Source: Rahnella ecdela
GTDB taxonomy: Bacteria > Pseudomonadota > Gammaproteobacteria > Enterobacterales > Enterobacteriaceae
Length of the DNA: 33,426 bases
Direction: 5' to 3'
NCBI RefSeq assembly: GCF_019049625.1
Contig: NZ_JAFMOY010000101.1
Coordinates: forward strand, 1 to 33,426
Part shown: positions 27,591 to 33,426 of the stretch, piece by piece
How the letters are laid out: every line of letters starts with the position of its first letter
Position numbering within the stretch: the stretch's first letter is position 1
Program-made: the position numbers and the translations under genes
Notes under the pieces: model-generated
Databases searched by the model: none
The model's input: only the letters and a program-made list of their open reading frames with translations
Told to the model about the DNA's origin: nothing

Positions 27591-27619
27591 ATTATAGCGT
27601 GAATGAGTAGTCAAGTTAA
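27591..27619 (-). promoter_or_regulatory. sigma-70 promoter of hslJ
   Basis: On the minus strand TTAACT (27614-27619, 4/6) and a perfect TATAAT (27591-27596) are 17 bases apart. Start near 27584, leader about 71 bases. No heat-shock (sigma-32) motif was obvious. Confidence 0.65.
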
Positions 27620-27636
27620 CCCTTGCTGTATTCCTC

Positions 27637-27665
27637 CCGTCATCTCCCCATCATAAAATCGTCAT
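27637..27665 (+). promoter_or_regulatory. candidate PhoB box of the Ugp-like operon
   Basis: Three direct repeats resembling the PhoB half-site CTGTCAT recur every 11 bases: CCGTCAT (27637), CCATCAT (27648) and TCGTCAT (27659). The AT-rich AAAA spacer lies between the last two. The last two units together (27648-27665) match the 18-base consensus at 14 positions. A -10-like TAGGTT (27676) follows after 10 bases, the geometry of PhoB-activated promoters, and predicts a leader of about 28 bases. Confidence 0.65.
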
Positions 27666-27715
27666 TTTAGGCCGCTAGGTTATGCCCATCACCGGTCAGA
27701 GAGACTTACAGCGGC

Positions 27716-28819
27716 ATGAGCTATTTATCACTTCATCACATCCGAAAATCCTGGGGCAATAAAATCGCGCTTAACGACATCAGCTTTGATGTGGAAGAGG
27801 GGGATTTTATTGCATTGCTGGGGCCTTCCGGCTGCGGTAAATCCACCATGCTGCGCACGATTGCCGGACTGGAATCTGCCGACAGCGGCGCGATTTATTT
27901 TCAACAGTCAGACGTTACGGCGCTTACGCCATCGCAGCGCAAGCTTTCGATGGTGTTCCAGTCTTACGCACTGTTTCCGCACATGAGTGTTCGCGAAAAT
28001 CTGTTATTCGGGCTGCGGGCGCGCGGCGAGGATAAACGGCATTTTGCGGCGCGGTTGCAAGAAGTGAGCAAACTGATGGAGCTGGAAACGTTGCTCGACC
28101 GGCTTCCGGCGCAGCTTTCCGGCGGCCAGCAGCAACGTGTGGCGCTGGGACGGGCGGTGATCGCCAATAACAAGCTGTGCCTGATGGATGAACCGCTTTC
28201 TAATCTTGACGCCAAACTGCGTCAGAGTATGCGCCGTGAAATCCGCGCGATTCAGAAAAAGCTTGGCCTGACGATGGTGTACGTCACCCACGATCAGACC
28301 GAAGCGATGAGCATGGCCGACAAAATCATTCTGCTCAACGACGGTTGTATCGAACAGCACGACACGCCGGACAATCTTTATAACAACCCGACCAGCATTT
28401 TTACCGCGCAATTCATCGGTGCGCCGCCGATGAACATTCTGCCGCTAGAACGTCGCGGCCATCACCATTATCTCGTCACAATGTCATTGCCGGTGGTGGA
28501 GAATTTCCACCATGACGCCATCAGTCTCGGCCTGCGTGCGGAAGATATTCAGCTGATTGCCGCTGAAAACGCCAGCCTGACGGCGCAGGTGATAAGCCAT
28601 GAATATATGGGCGCGGATACGCTGATCGCCTGTGCGTTAGCGGGATATCCCCAACCGCTGACGGTTAAAGTTGCCGGGATGAAACGCTACGCCGAAGGCC
28701 AGGCCGTCGGGCTGCAATGGTCCGCGGGCGCCCAATATTTTTTCTTCACAGCGGACGGAAAGCGCTGCTATCAGGCGGAACAAGCCTGCGTGCCTTTAGA
28801 TAACCGCCTCGCCGTGTAG
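27716..28819 (+). CDS. ABC transporter ATP-binding protein, UgpC/MalK type
   Basis: A 367-residue ATPase of the carbohydrate uptake CUT1 class. Walker A GPSGCGKST, Q-loop VFQSYALFPHMSVRENL, signature LSGGQQQRVALGRA, Walker B LCLMDEPLSNLD and switch VTHDQTEAM are all intact. The C-terminal part (from about 240) is a TOBE-type regulatory domain with GLRAEDIQL. It energises the two permeases two genes downstream. The ATG at 27716 gives the normal N-terminus MSYLSLHHIRKSWG; only a weak ribosome site is visible. In E. coli ugpC is fourth in ugpBAECQ; here the ATPase comes first, behind a likely PhoB box. The similarity is to the UgpC/MalK group as a whole, so the substrate is inferred from the operon. 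Confidence 0.9.
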   Translation: MSYLSLHHIRKSWGNKIALNDISFDVEEGDFIALLGPSGCGKSTMLRTIAGLESADSGAIYFQQSDVTALTPSQRKLSMVFQSYALFPHMSVRENLLFGLRARGEDKRHFAARLQEVSKLMELETLLDRLPAQLSGGQQQRVALGRAVIANNKLCLMDEPLSNLDAKLRQSMRREIRAIQKKLGLTMVYVTHDQTEAMSMADKIILLNDGCIEQHDTPDNLYNNPTSIFTAQFIGAPPMNILPLERRGHHHYLVTMSLPVVENFHHDAISLGLRAEDIQLIAAENASLTAQVISHEYMGADTLIACALAGYPQPLTVKVAGMKRYAEGQAVGLQWSAGAQYFFFTADGKRCYQAEQACVPLDNRLAV

Positions 28820-28874
28820 CACCTATTTTTGAGTCACTTTTATTCTTACAACGACTATTGCCGAAGGGAACATC

Positions 28875-30155
28875 ATGTCTATTGCGCACCGTTTCTCACG
28901 TCTGACCGCAGCGATGCTTTTAATCACCGGTACCTCGGCCTTTGCGGCGGATCCTGTGAAATTACAAATGTATTACCCGATCGCCGTAGGCGGAAAGATC
29001 AGCCATACCGTGGATACGCTGGTGGAAGATTTCCAGAAAACGCATCCGGATATCAGCATTCAGCCGGTGTATACCGGCGATTACGCAACGACCGTGACCA
29101 AAGCGCTGACCGCGTTTCGTGGCGGTAATGCGCCGCAGATTGCGGTGATCGGCGACATTGAAGCGTATTCGCTGATCGACGCCGGTGCGATTTTGCCGGT
29201 CAGCGACCTGGCAAATGATGCAGACGGCAAGCAGTGGATTGACGGTTTCTATCCGGCCTTTATCCGCCATATTCAGGACAAGGTCTGGGGCATTCCGTTC
29301 CAGCGTTCAACCGTGGTGATGTACTGGAACAAACAGGCGTTTGAGAAAGTAGGGCTGAATGGCGATACACCGCCGGCTAACTGGCAGCAGGTAGTCGATT
29401 TCGGTAAGAAACTGGTGGTGCGTGACGGTAACGAAGTGAAGCAATGGGGTATCGAAATTCCCTCCACGCCAAACGGTTACTGGAATTTCCAGGGGATTGC
29501 GGCGACCAACGGCAGCCATCTGGATAACGGCAAAGGCACGGCGGTCACGTTCGATACGCCATCCAACGTCGAAACGCTGCAATGGCTGACGGATTTGTCG
29601 CAAAAAGAGGGGGTATCACCAAAAGGCACCATTGCCTGGGGCACTACGCCGCAGGATTTTATCAACGGTAAAACGGCGATGATGGTAACCACCACCGGCA
29701 ACCTGACGACCGTGCGTGAAAACGCTAAATTCCCGTTCGGCGTGGCGATGTTGCCGGAGAAAACCCAGCGCGGCAGCCCGACCGGCGGCGGCAATCTCTA
29801 CGTTTTCAAAAATACCACGCCGGAACAGCAGAAAGCCGCGATGGAATTTATCCGCTGGGTTTCGGCGCCAGAACAGGCCGCGCGCTGGAGTATCGCGACA
29901 GGTTATGTCGCCACATCGCCAGCCGCGTGGGAAACCCCGGTTATGCAGGATTACGTGAAACAGGTGCCGCAGGCGCTGGTGGCGCGTGAACAGCTTAAAT
30001 ATTCACAACCGGAGTTGTCGACGTATAACAGCGTGCAGATTCAGGAACTGCTGAACCACGCCATCGAAGCCTCTGTGACGCAAGCCAAAACGCCGGCAGA
30101 TGCGCTGAGTTCCGCGCAGAAACAGGCCGACCGCCTGCTGAAACCTTACCAGTAA
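28875..30155 (+). CDS. ABC transporter substrate-binding protein, UgpB-like (family 1)
   Basis: A 426-residue periplasmic protein with a 24-residue Sec signal peptide ending SAFA. The mature part (KLQMYYPIAVGGKISHTVDTLVEDFQKTHPDISIQPVYTGDYATTVTKALTAFRGGNAPQIAVIGD) has the layout of family-1 binding proteins, nearest to UgpB: the GDY/GNY and AFR-GNAP motifs match it. Further landmarks are IPFQRSTVVMYWNKQAF, and PTGGGNLYVFKNTTPEQQKAAMEFIRWV. It is divergent from UgpB of E. coli, and may bind glycerol 3-phosphate, a glycerophosphodiester, or another organophosphate. AAGGG lies upstream of the start. It is followed closely by its two permeases. Confidence 0.88.
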   Translation: MSIAHRFSRLTAAMLLITGTSAFAADPVKLQMYYPIAVGGKISHTVDTLVEDFQKTHPDISIQPVYTGDYATTVTKALTAFRGGNAPQIAVIGDIEAYSLIDAGAILPVSDLANDADGKQWIDGFYPAFIRHIQDKVWGIPFQRSTVVMYWNKQAFEKVGLNGDTPPANWQQVVDFGKKLVVRDGNEVKQWGIEIPSTPNGYWNFQGIAATNGSHLDNGKGTAVTFDTPSNVETLQWLTDLSQKEGVSPKGTIAWGTTPQDFINGKTAMMVTTTGNLTTVRENAKFPFGVAMLPEKTQRGSPTGGGNLYVFKNTTPEQQKAAMEFIRWVSAPEQAARWSIATGYVATSPAAWETPVMQDYVKQVPQALVAREQLKYSQPELSTYNSVQIQELLNHAIEASVTQAKTPADALSSAQKQADRLLKPYQ

Positions 30156-30163
30156 GGACCGGC

Positions 30164-31075
30164 ATGAGCATCCTGCACACCGTTGCACCGGCCGCCCGCA
30201 CCCGCGGGCTGTCTTTACAGCTTTATGGTTATCTGCTGCTGTTGCCCGCGCTCTGTTTTTTGCTGCTGTTTACCCATTATCCGGCGCTGGCGACGGTGTG
30301 GGAAAGCTTGTTCAGCGCCGCGCGCAGCGGGCATGCACCGCAGTTTGTCGGGCTGGATAATTATCGCGCCTTGCTCGACGACGACATCTTCATGCTGTCG
30401 CTGCGCAATAACCTGCTTTATGCCGTGATCACCATTCCGCTGTCAGTGGTTCTGGCGCTGATGATGGCGCTGGCGGTGAACCGTCGTCTGCGCGGTAATG
30501 CCATCACCCGTGCAGCATTTTTCATTCCTTCGCTGCTGCCGATGGTGGCGATTGCCAATCTGTGGCTGTTTTTCTATACGCCCCAGCTCGGGTTGCTAAA
30601 CAAATTGCTGGCGTTGTTTTCGCTGCCTGCGGTCAACTGGCTTGGCGAACCCGGCACGGCACTTTACAGCCTGATGGCCGTTTCCGTCTGGCGTGAGGCC
30701 GGATTTTTTATGATTTTTTATCTGGCTGCATTGCAGCAAATCGATCCGCGACTGGCCGAAGCCGCTGAAATTGAAGGGGCATCGCGCCGCTATTACTTCT
30801 TTCGCGTGCAGTGGCCGTTACTGATGCCGACCACGCTGTTTATCCTGATCAACGCCTCGATGAATGCTTTCCGGATTGTCGATCAGGTCATCGCCATGAC
30901 CAACGGCGGGCCTAACAACAGCAGCAGTTTGTTGCTGTTTTACATCTACCGCACGGCCTTCAGTTACTGGGATTTACCTGCGGCTTCCGCCATGACTGTC
31001 GTATTGCTGGTGATCCTCGCCGCTATCGCGCTGATCAAATTCAATCTGCTGGATAAAAGGGCGCACTATCAGTGA
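30164..31075 (+). CDS. ABC transporter permease, UgpA type
   Basis: A 303-residue inner-membrane permease of the CUT1 class with six predicted helices. It opens with a hydrophobic segment LYGYLLLLPALCFLLLFTHYPALATVWESLF, contains GLDNYRALLDDDIFMLSLRNNLLYAV, and the ATPase-docking EAA loop EAAEIEGASRRYYFFRVQWPLLMPT. TNGGPNNSSSLLLFYIYRTAF near residue 250 is typical of UgpA/MalF-like subunits. AAGGA lies seven bases upstream of the ATG. The stop overlaps the start of the next permease by GTGA. Confidence 0.92.
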   Translation: MSILHTVAPAARTRGLSLQLYGYLLLLPALCFLLLFTHYPALATVWESLFSAARSGHAPQFVGLDNYRALLDDDIFMLSLRNNLLYAVITIPLSVVLALMMALAVNRRLRGNAITRAAFFIPSLLPMVAIANLWLFFYTPQLGLLNKLLALFSLPAVNWLGEPGTALYSLMAVSVWREAGFFMIFYLAALQQIDPRLAEAAEIEGASRRYYFFRVQWPLLMPTTLFILINASMNAFRIVDQVIAMTNGGPNNSSSLLLFYIYRTAFSYWDLPAASAMTVVLLVILAAIALIKFNLLDKRAHYQ

Positions 31076-31887
31076 ATCGTTTTTCTCTCAGCCGTTTTTC
31101 CCTGAACCTCGCCATCTGGCTGGCCGCGTTGCTGTGGTTTTTGCCGGTGCTGGTTTCGGTCTGGGTGGCCATTCATCCGGCCTCCGCCCAGGGAAGTTTT
31201 TCGCTGTTTGCGCCGCTGACCTTGCAGAATTTTATCAATGCCTGGAACGCCGCGCCGTTTGCCCGCTACTTTCTCAATACAACGTTGCTGGTACTGATGA
31301 TTGTGGTCTGCCAGCTGATACTGGCGACGCTGGCAGCCTATGCGCTGGTGCGGTGTAAACTCAAAGCGGGTGGATTTATCTTCGCGCTTATCCTGCTGCA
31401 ACTGATGATAAGTCCCGACGTTCTGATCCTGAACAACTACAAAACCATTGGTGCGCTGGGTCTGCGCGATACGCTGGCAGGCATCGCGCTGCCGTATTTC
31501 GCCTCGGCCTTTGCCATCTTCCTGTTGCGCCAGACTTTCAAAAGTATTCCGCTGGTGCTGGAAGAAGCCGCGATTGTCGAAGGGGCCAGCCGGTTTTATA
31601 TCCTGCGCAAAATCTACATCCCGCTGGCAAAACCGATTTATGTCGCCTTTGCGCTGGTTTCGATCAGTTTCCACTGGAACGATTTTCTCTGGCCGCTGGT
31701 CATCACCGATTCGGTGAAAGTGCGGCCGGTTACCGTCGGACTTCAGCTGTTTTCCGCGCCGGAGCAGGGCGTGCAATGGGCGCTGATCAGCGCCGCCACG
31801 CTGATGACCGTGCTGCCATTACTGGTGCTGTTTCTTATCTTCCAGCGTCAGTTCGTCCAATCTTTTATGCGGGCAGGGATCCGATAA
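31072..31887 (+). CDS. ABC transporter permease, UgpE type
   Basis: A 271-residue partner permease. The N-terminal helix is followed by WLPVLVS-like sequence (FLPVLVSVWVAIHPASAQGSF), a central set of helices, and the EAA loop EEAAIVEGASRFYILRKIYIPLAKPIY. SFHWNDFLWPLVI after it is a UgpE/MalG hallmark. It starts with GTG at 31072, overlapping the previous stop by four bases, which indicates translational coupling. With the UgpA-like protein it forms the membrane pore. Confidence 0.92.
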   Translation: MNRFSLSRFSLNLAIWLAALLWFLPVLVSVWVAIHPASAQGSFSLFAPLTLQNFINAWNAAPFARYFLNTTLLVLMIVVCQLILATLAAYALVRCKLKAGGFIFALILLQLMISPDVLILNNYKTIGALGLRDTLAGIALPYFASAFAIFLLRQTFKSIPLVLEEAAIVEGASRFYILRKIYIPLAKPIYVAFALVSISFHWNDFLWPLVITDSVKVRPVTVGLQLFSAPEQGVQWALISAATLMTVLPLLVLFLIFQRQFVQSFMRAGIR

Positions 31888-31907
31888 GAACCTGACAGGA
31901 GAATATT

Positions 31908-32837
31908 ATGACCGTCACGACTTCATCCCCTTTGTTATCCGAACGTCAGGCTCAGGCGCTGGGCAATGTCAGTTCACTTTATCAGCCGCCTGAGGTGCAT
32001 GACGCGCTGGTAAACGGCGCGCGGCTGCGGTTCGGGCTGATTGCCGATCCGCAATATGCGGATGCGGATACGCATAAAATCCGTTATTACCGCAACAGCC
32101 TGAATAAACTGGCGACCGCCATCCATGAGCTGAATGATTTAAAACTCGATTTTGTCGTCACATTAGGTGACCTGGTGGACAGAGACTGGACAAGTTTTCA
32201 GGCGGTATTGAACCGCTATGAAGCCTTGCGTCACCCGCATGCAGTGCTTATCGGCAACCATGATGCGCAGGTAATTTCCGAACATCTTGGCGCGCAGAAA
32301 CCGGCCATTGGTTTACCGAAAAGTTATTATTCGTTCAGTCTGCCGGGCTATCGTTTTATGGTCATCGACGGCAACGACGTCAGCCTGTATTGCAATCATG
32401 CCAACGGTGACGACCGTCAGCTCGCTGAATATATGCTGGAAGAACTGACCGAGTGCCAGCAGTCGCAGGCACAGCCGTGGAATGGTGCGGTAGGGCGCAA
32501 ACAGCTGGAATGGCTCGAACAAAATCTGCGTGAAGCCCGCGAAAATCGTGAAATGGTGCTGGTATTCGGACATTACCCGCTGACGCCGGTGAACAGCCAT
32601 AACCTGTGGAACTGTGAAACGCTTGTCGAGTTGCTCTGTCGTTATGACGTGCGCGCCTACTTCGCAGGCCACGACCACCGCGGCGGCTACGACCGCGTCG
32701 GAAACACCGATTTTATTACGATGAAAGGAATGGTGGACGGCGAAAGCAGCCTGCCTTTTTCCTCTGTCACGCTGGCCGATGACGTCCTGACAGTTACCGG
32801 TTACGGCACTGAAATCAGCCGCGTTTTGAGCCGCTGA
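31908..32837 (+). CDS. calcineurin-like metallophosphoesterase, ADPRM-like (ADP-ribose/CDP-alcohol diphosphatase family)
   Basis: A 309-residue two-metal phosphoesterase without signal peptide. Metal-binding motifs in order: D47-x-Q49 (GLIADPQYAD), GD88 (VTLGDLVD), GNH118D, GH222YPLTP and GHDH257 (AGHDHRGGY). The D-x-Q instead of D-x-H, together with RYYRNSLNKLATAIHELN between motifs 1 and 2, resembles the manganese-dependent ADP-ribose/CDP-alcohol diphosphatase family known in animals (ADPRM). Family members split phosphoanhydride or cyclic phosphodiester bonds. It lies 20 bases after the last permease gene with AGGAG before its ATG, so it should act in the cytosol on the imported compound. 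E. coli has the unrelated glycerophosphodiesterase UgpQ in this place. Family confident; substrate inferred. Confidence 0.85.
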   Translation: MTVTTSSPLLSERQAQALGNVSSLYQPPEVHDALVNGARLRFGLIADPQYADADTHKIRYYRNSLNKLATAIHELNDLKLDFVVTLGDLVDRDWTSFQAVLNRYEALRHPHAVLIGNHDAQVISEHLGAQKPAIGLPKSYYSFSLPGYRFMVIDGNDVSLYCNHANGDDRQLAEYMLEELTECQQSQAQPWNGAVGRKQLEWLEQNLREARENREMVLVFGHYPLTPVNSHNLWNCETLVELLCRYDVRAYFAGHDHRGGYDRVGNTDFITMKGMVDGESSLPFSSVTLADDVLTVTGYGTEISRVLSR

Positions 32838-32876
32838 CCAGGTGCTACTAAGCGTCACGATCTTCATTTTTTTCTA

Positions 32877-32908
32877 AATCCCTGACCTTTCCCGTCGGGG
32901 ATTTTTTT
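32877..32908 (+). terminator. Rho-independent terminator of the Ugp-like operon
   Basis: AATCCCTGAC and GTCGGGGATT pair over ten bases with one U-G pair, loop CTTTCCC, followed by TTTTT. It begins 40 bases past the phosphoesterase stop. The rest of the gap to 33093 is AT-rich with no gene and should hold the Rhs promoter. Confidence 0.9.
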
Positions 32909-33093
32909 ATTTATTTCACTTCACTTTTTCTGCTTTCCTTCCGTTTGCGACACCCGTCACATCAAACATTCATTCCTGCGCCTACTCTCACCCATCTTTT
33001 TGATTTGGTTGTATTTGTTTTGTTTATGTAACAGCAAATACGCCACTTTCAAATCAATCATTCCACGGACGTTTCATCAAAAGGATTTACCTC

Positions 33094-33426
33094 ATGCCCG
33101 GATTTCCGGCGGCACGGCAGTTTGATATGACCGCCATTGGCGGCCAGATTGTTCAGGGCTCTTTAGGCGTGATGATTGGTGCGCCGACCGGTGTGGCGTG
33201 TTCGGTGTGCCCCGGCGGGGTCAAAGAAGGCAGCCCCGTTAACCCGTCGCTGGGGGCCAAAGTCCTGCCAGATGAGACCGATATCGCGCTGCCCGCGGTG
33301 CTGCCGTTTGTGCTCAGCCGTTCGTACAGCAGCTATAAAACGGATACGCCCGCGCCGGTCGGGCTGTTCGGCCCCGGCTGGACCGCGGCGGCGGACATCC
33401 GCCTGCAAATTGGCGCGGACGAACTC
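33094..33426 (+). CDS. Rhs-family polymorphic toxin protein, N-terminal part
   Basis: The first 111 codons are visible; the gene continues past the window. The sequence begins MPGFPAARQFDMTAIGGQIVQGSLGVMIGAPTGVACSVCPGG, followed by SPVNPSLGAKVLPDETDIALPAVLPFVLSRSYSSYKTDTPAPVGLFGPGW. These match the start of enterobacterial Rhs proteins: a PAAR-like cap and the conserved lead-in to the YD-repeat shell. Rhs proteins are large (usually over 1300 residues), enclose a C-terminal toxin and are delivered mostly by type VI secretion. AAGG lies about 11 bases before the ATG at 33094. GC content rises sharply here compared with the AT-rich gap before it, as is usual for rhs loci. Toxin type and immunity gene are outside the window. 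Confidence 0.93.
   Translation, partial: MPGFPAARQFDMTAIGGQIVQGSLGVMIGAPTGVACSVCPGGVKEGSPVNPSLGAKVLPDETDIALPAVLPFVLSRSYSSYKTDTPAPVGLFGPGWTAAADIRLQIGADEL

Noticed and set aside
31069-31776. Open frame of 235 codons on the minus strand
   Set aside because: It is antisense to the UgpE-like permease and has the low-complexity Q/R/H composition of a shadow frame.
27716-31887. Reading the ABC transporter as the canonical ugp glycerol 3-phosphate system
   Set aside because: The gene order differs, the binding protein is clearly divergent from UgpB and the UgpQ position holds an unrelated enzyme, so the ugp symbols were not assigned.

Overview
The window looks like the chromosome of a gammaproteobacterium of the order Enterobacterales, probably a Rahnella/Ewingella/Serratia-type member of the Yersiniaceae. 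This is inferred from proteins that match remembered enterobacterial sequences along their length (AscG, AscF, AscB, YdbK/NifJ, HslJ, FhuF, Rhs N-terminus) and from the enterobacterial gene order hslJ-ydbJ...ydbK. No rRNA, tRNA, transposase, integrase or CRISPR array was seen. 28 protein genes are supported; the first (MFS transporter) and the last (Rhs) run off the window.

Region 1 (1-2974) reads leftward: an MHS-type MFS transporter (partial), an unrecognised 112-residue protein with its own terminator, and the siderophore-iron reductase FhuF. Region 2 (2060-11006) is one long leftward transcription unit. A GntR/FadR-type regulator is followed by two dipeptide-type ABC ATPases, a family-5 solute-binding protein, two permeases, a gamma-glutamyltransferase-family hydrolase without signal peptide, and a DapA-superfamily lyase. 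Several genes overlap by 4-8 bases. It reads as a self-regulated uptake-and-breakdown system for a peptide-like or gamma-glutamyl-like compound, substrate unknown.

Region 3 (11007-14054) holds a 594-base intergenic stretch with two strong adjacent hairpins, a PAS-PAS-GGDEF-EAL cyclic-di-GMP enzyme, and a perfect 18-base palindrome upstream of it. Region 4 (14055-22041) is a beta-glucoside island: ascG divergent from ascFB with two AscG-like operators, then a second LacI-type regulator divergent from a cytoplasmic GH5-like hydrolase and a GPH-type sugar:cation symporter.

Region 5 (22090-27513) holds a long pyruvate:flavodoxin oxidoreductase (YdbK/NifJ), an MgtC/SapB-family membrane protein, the lipoprotein YdbJ and the lipoprotein HslJ. 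Region 6 (27637-32908) is a rightward five-gene operon: a UgpC-like ATPase, a UgpB-like binding protein, UgpA- and UgpE-like permeases and a metallophosphoesterase resembling ADP-ribose/CDP-alcohol diphosphatases (ADPRM). Three direct repeats with 11-base period in front of it look like a PhoB box, and a strong terminator ends it. This is the best candidate here for an under-described system: a phosphate-starvation scavenging operon in which a calcineurin-type phosphodiesterase takes the place that UgpQ has in E. coli. Region 7 (33094-end) is the start of an Rhs polymorphic-toxin gene whose core and toxin tip lie outside.
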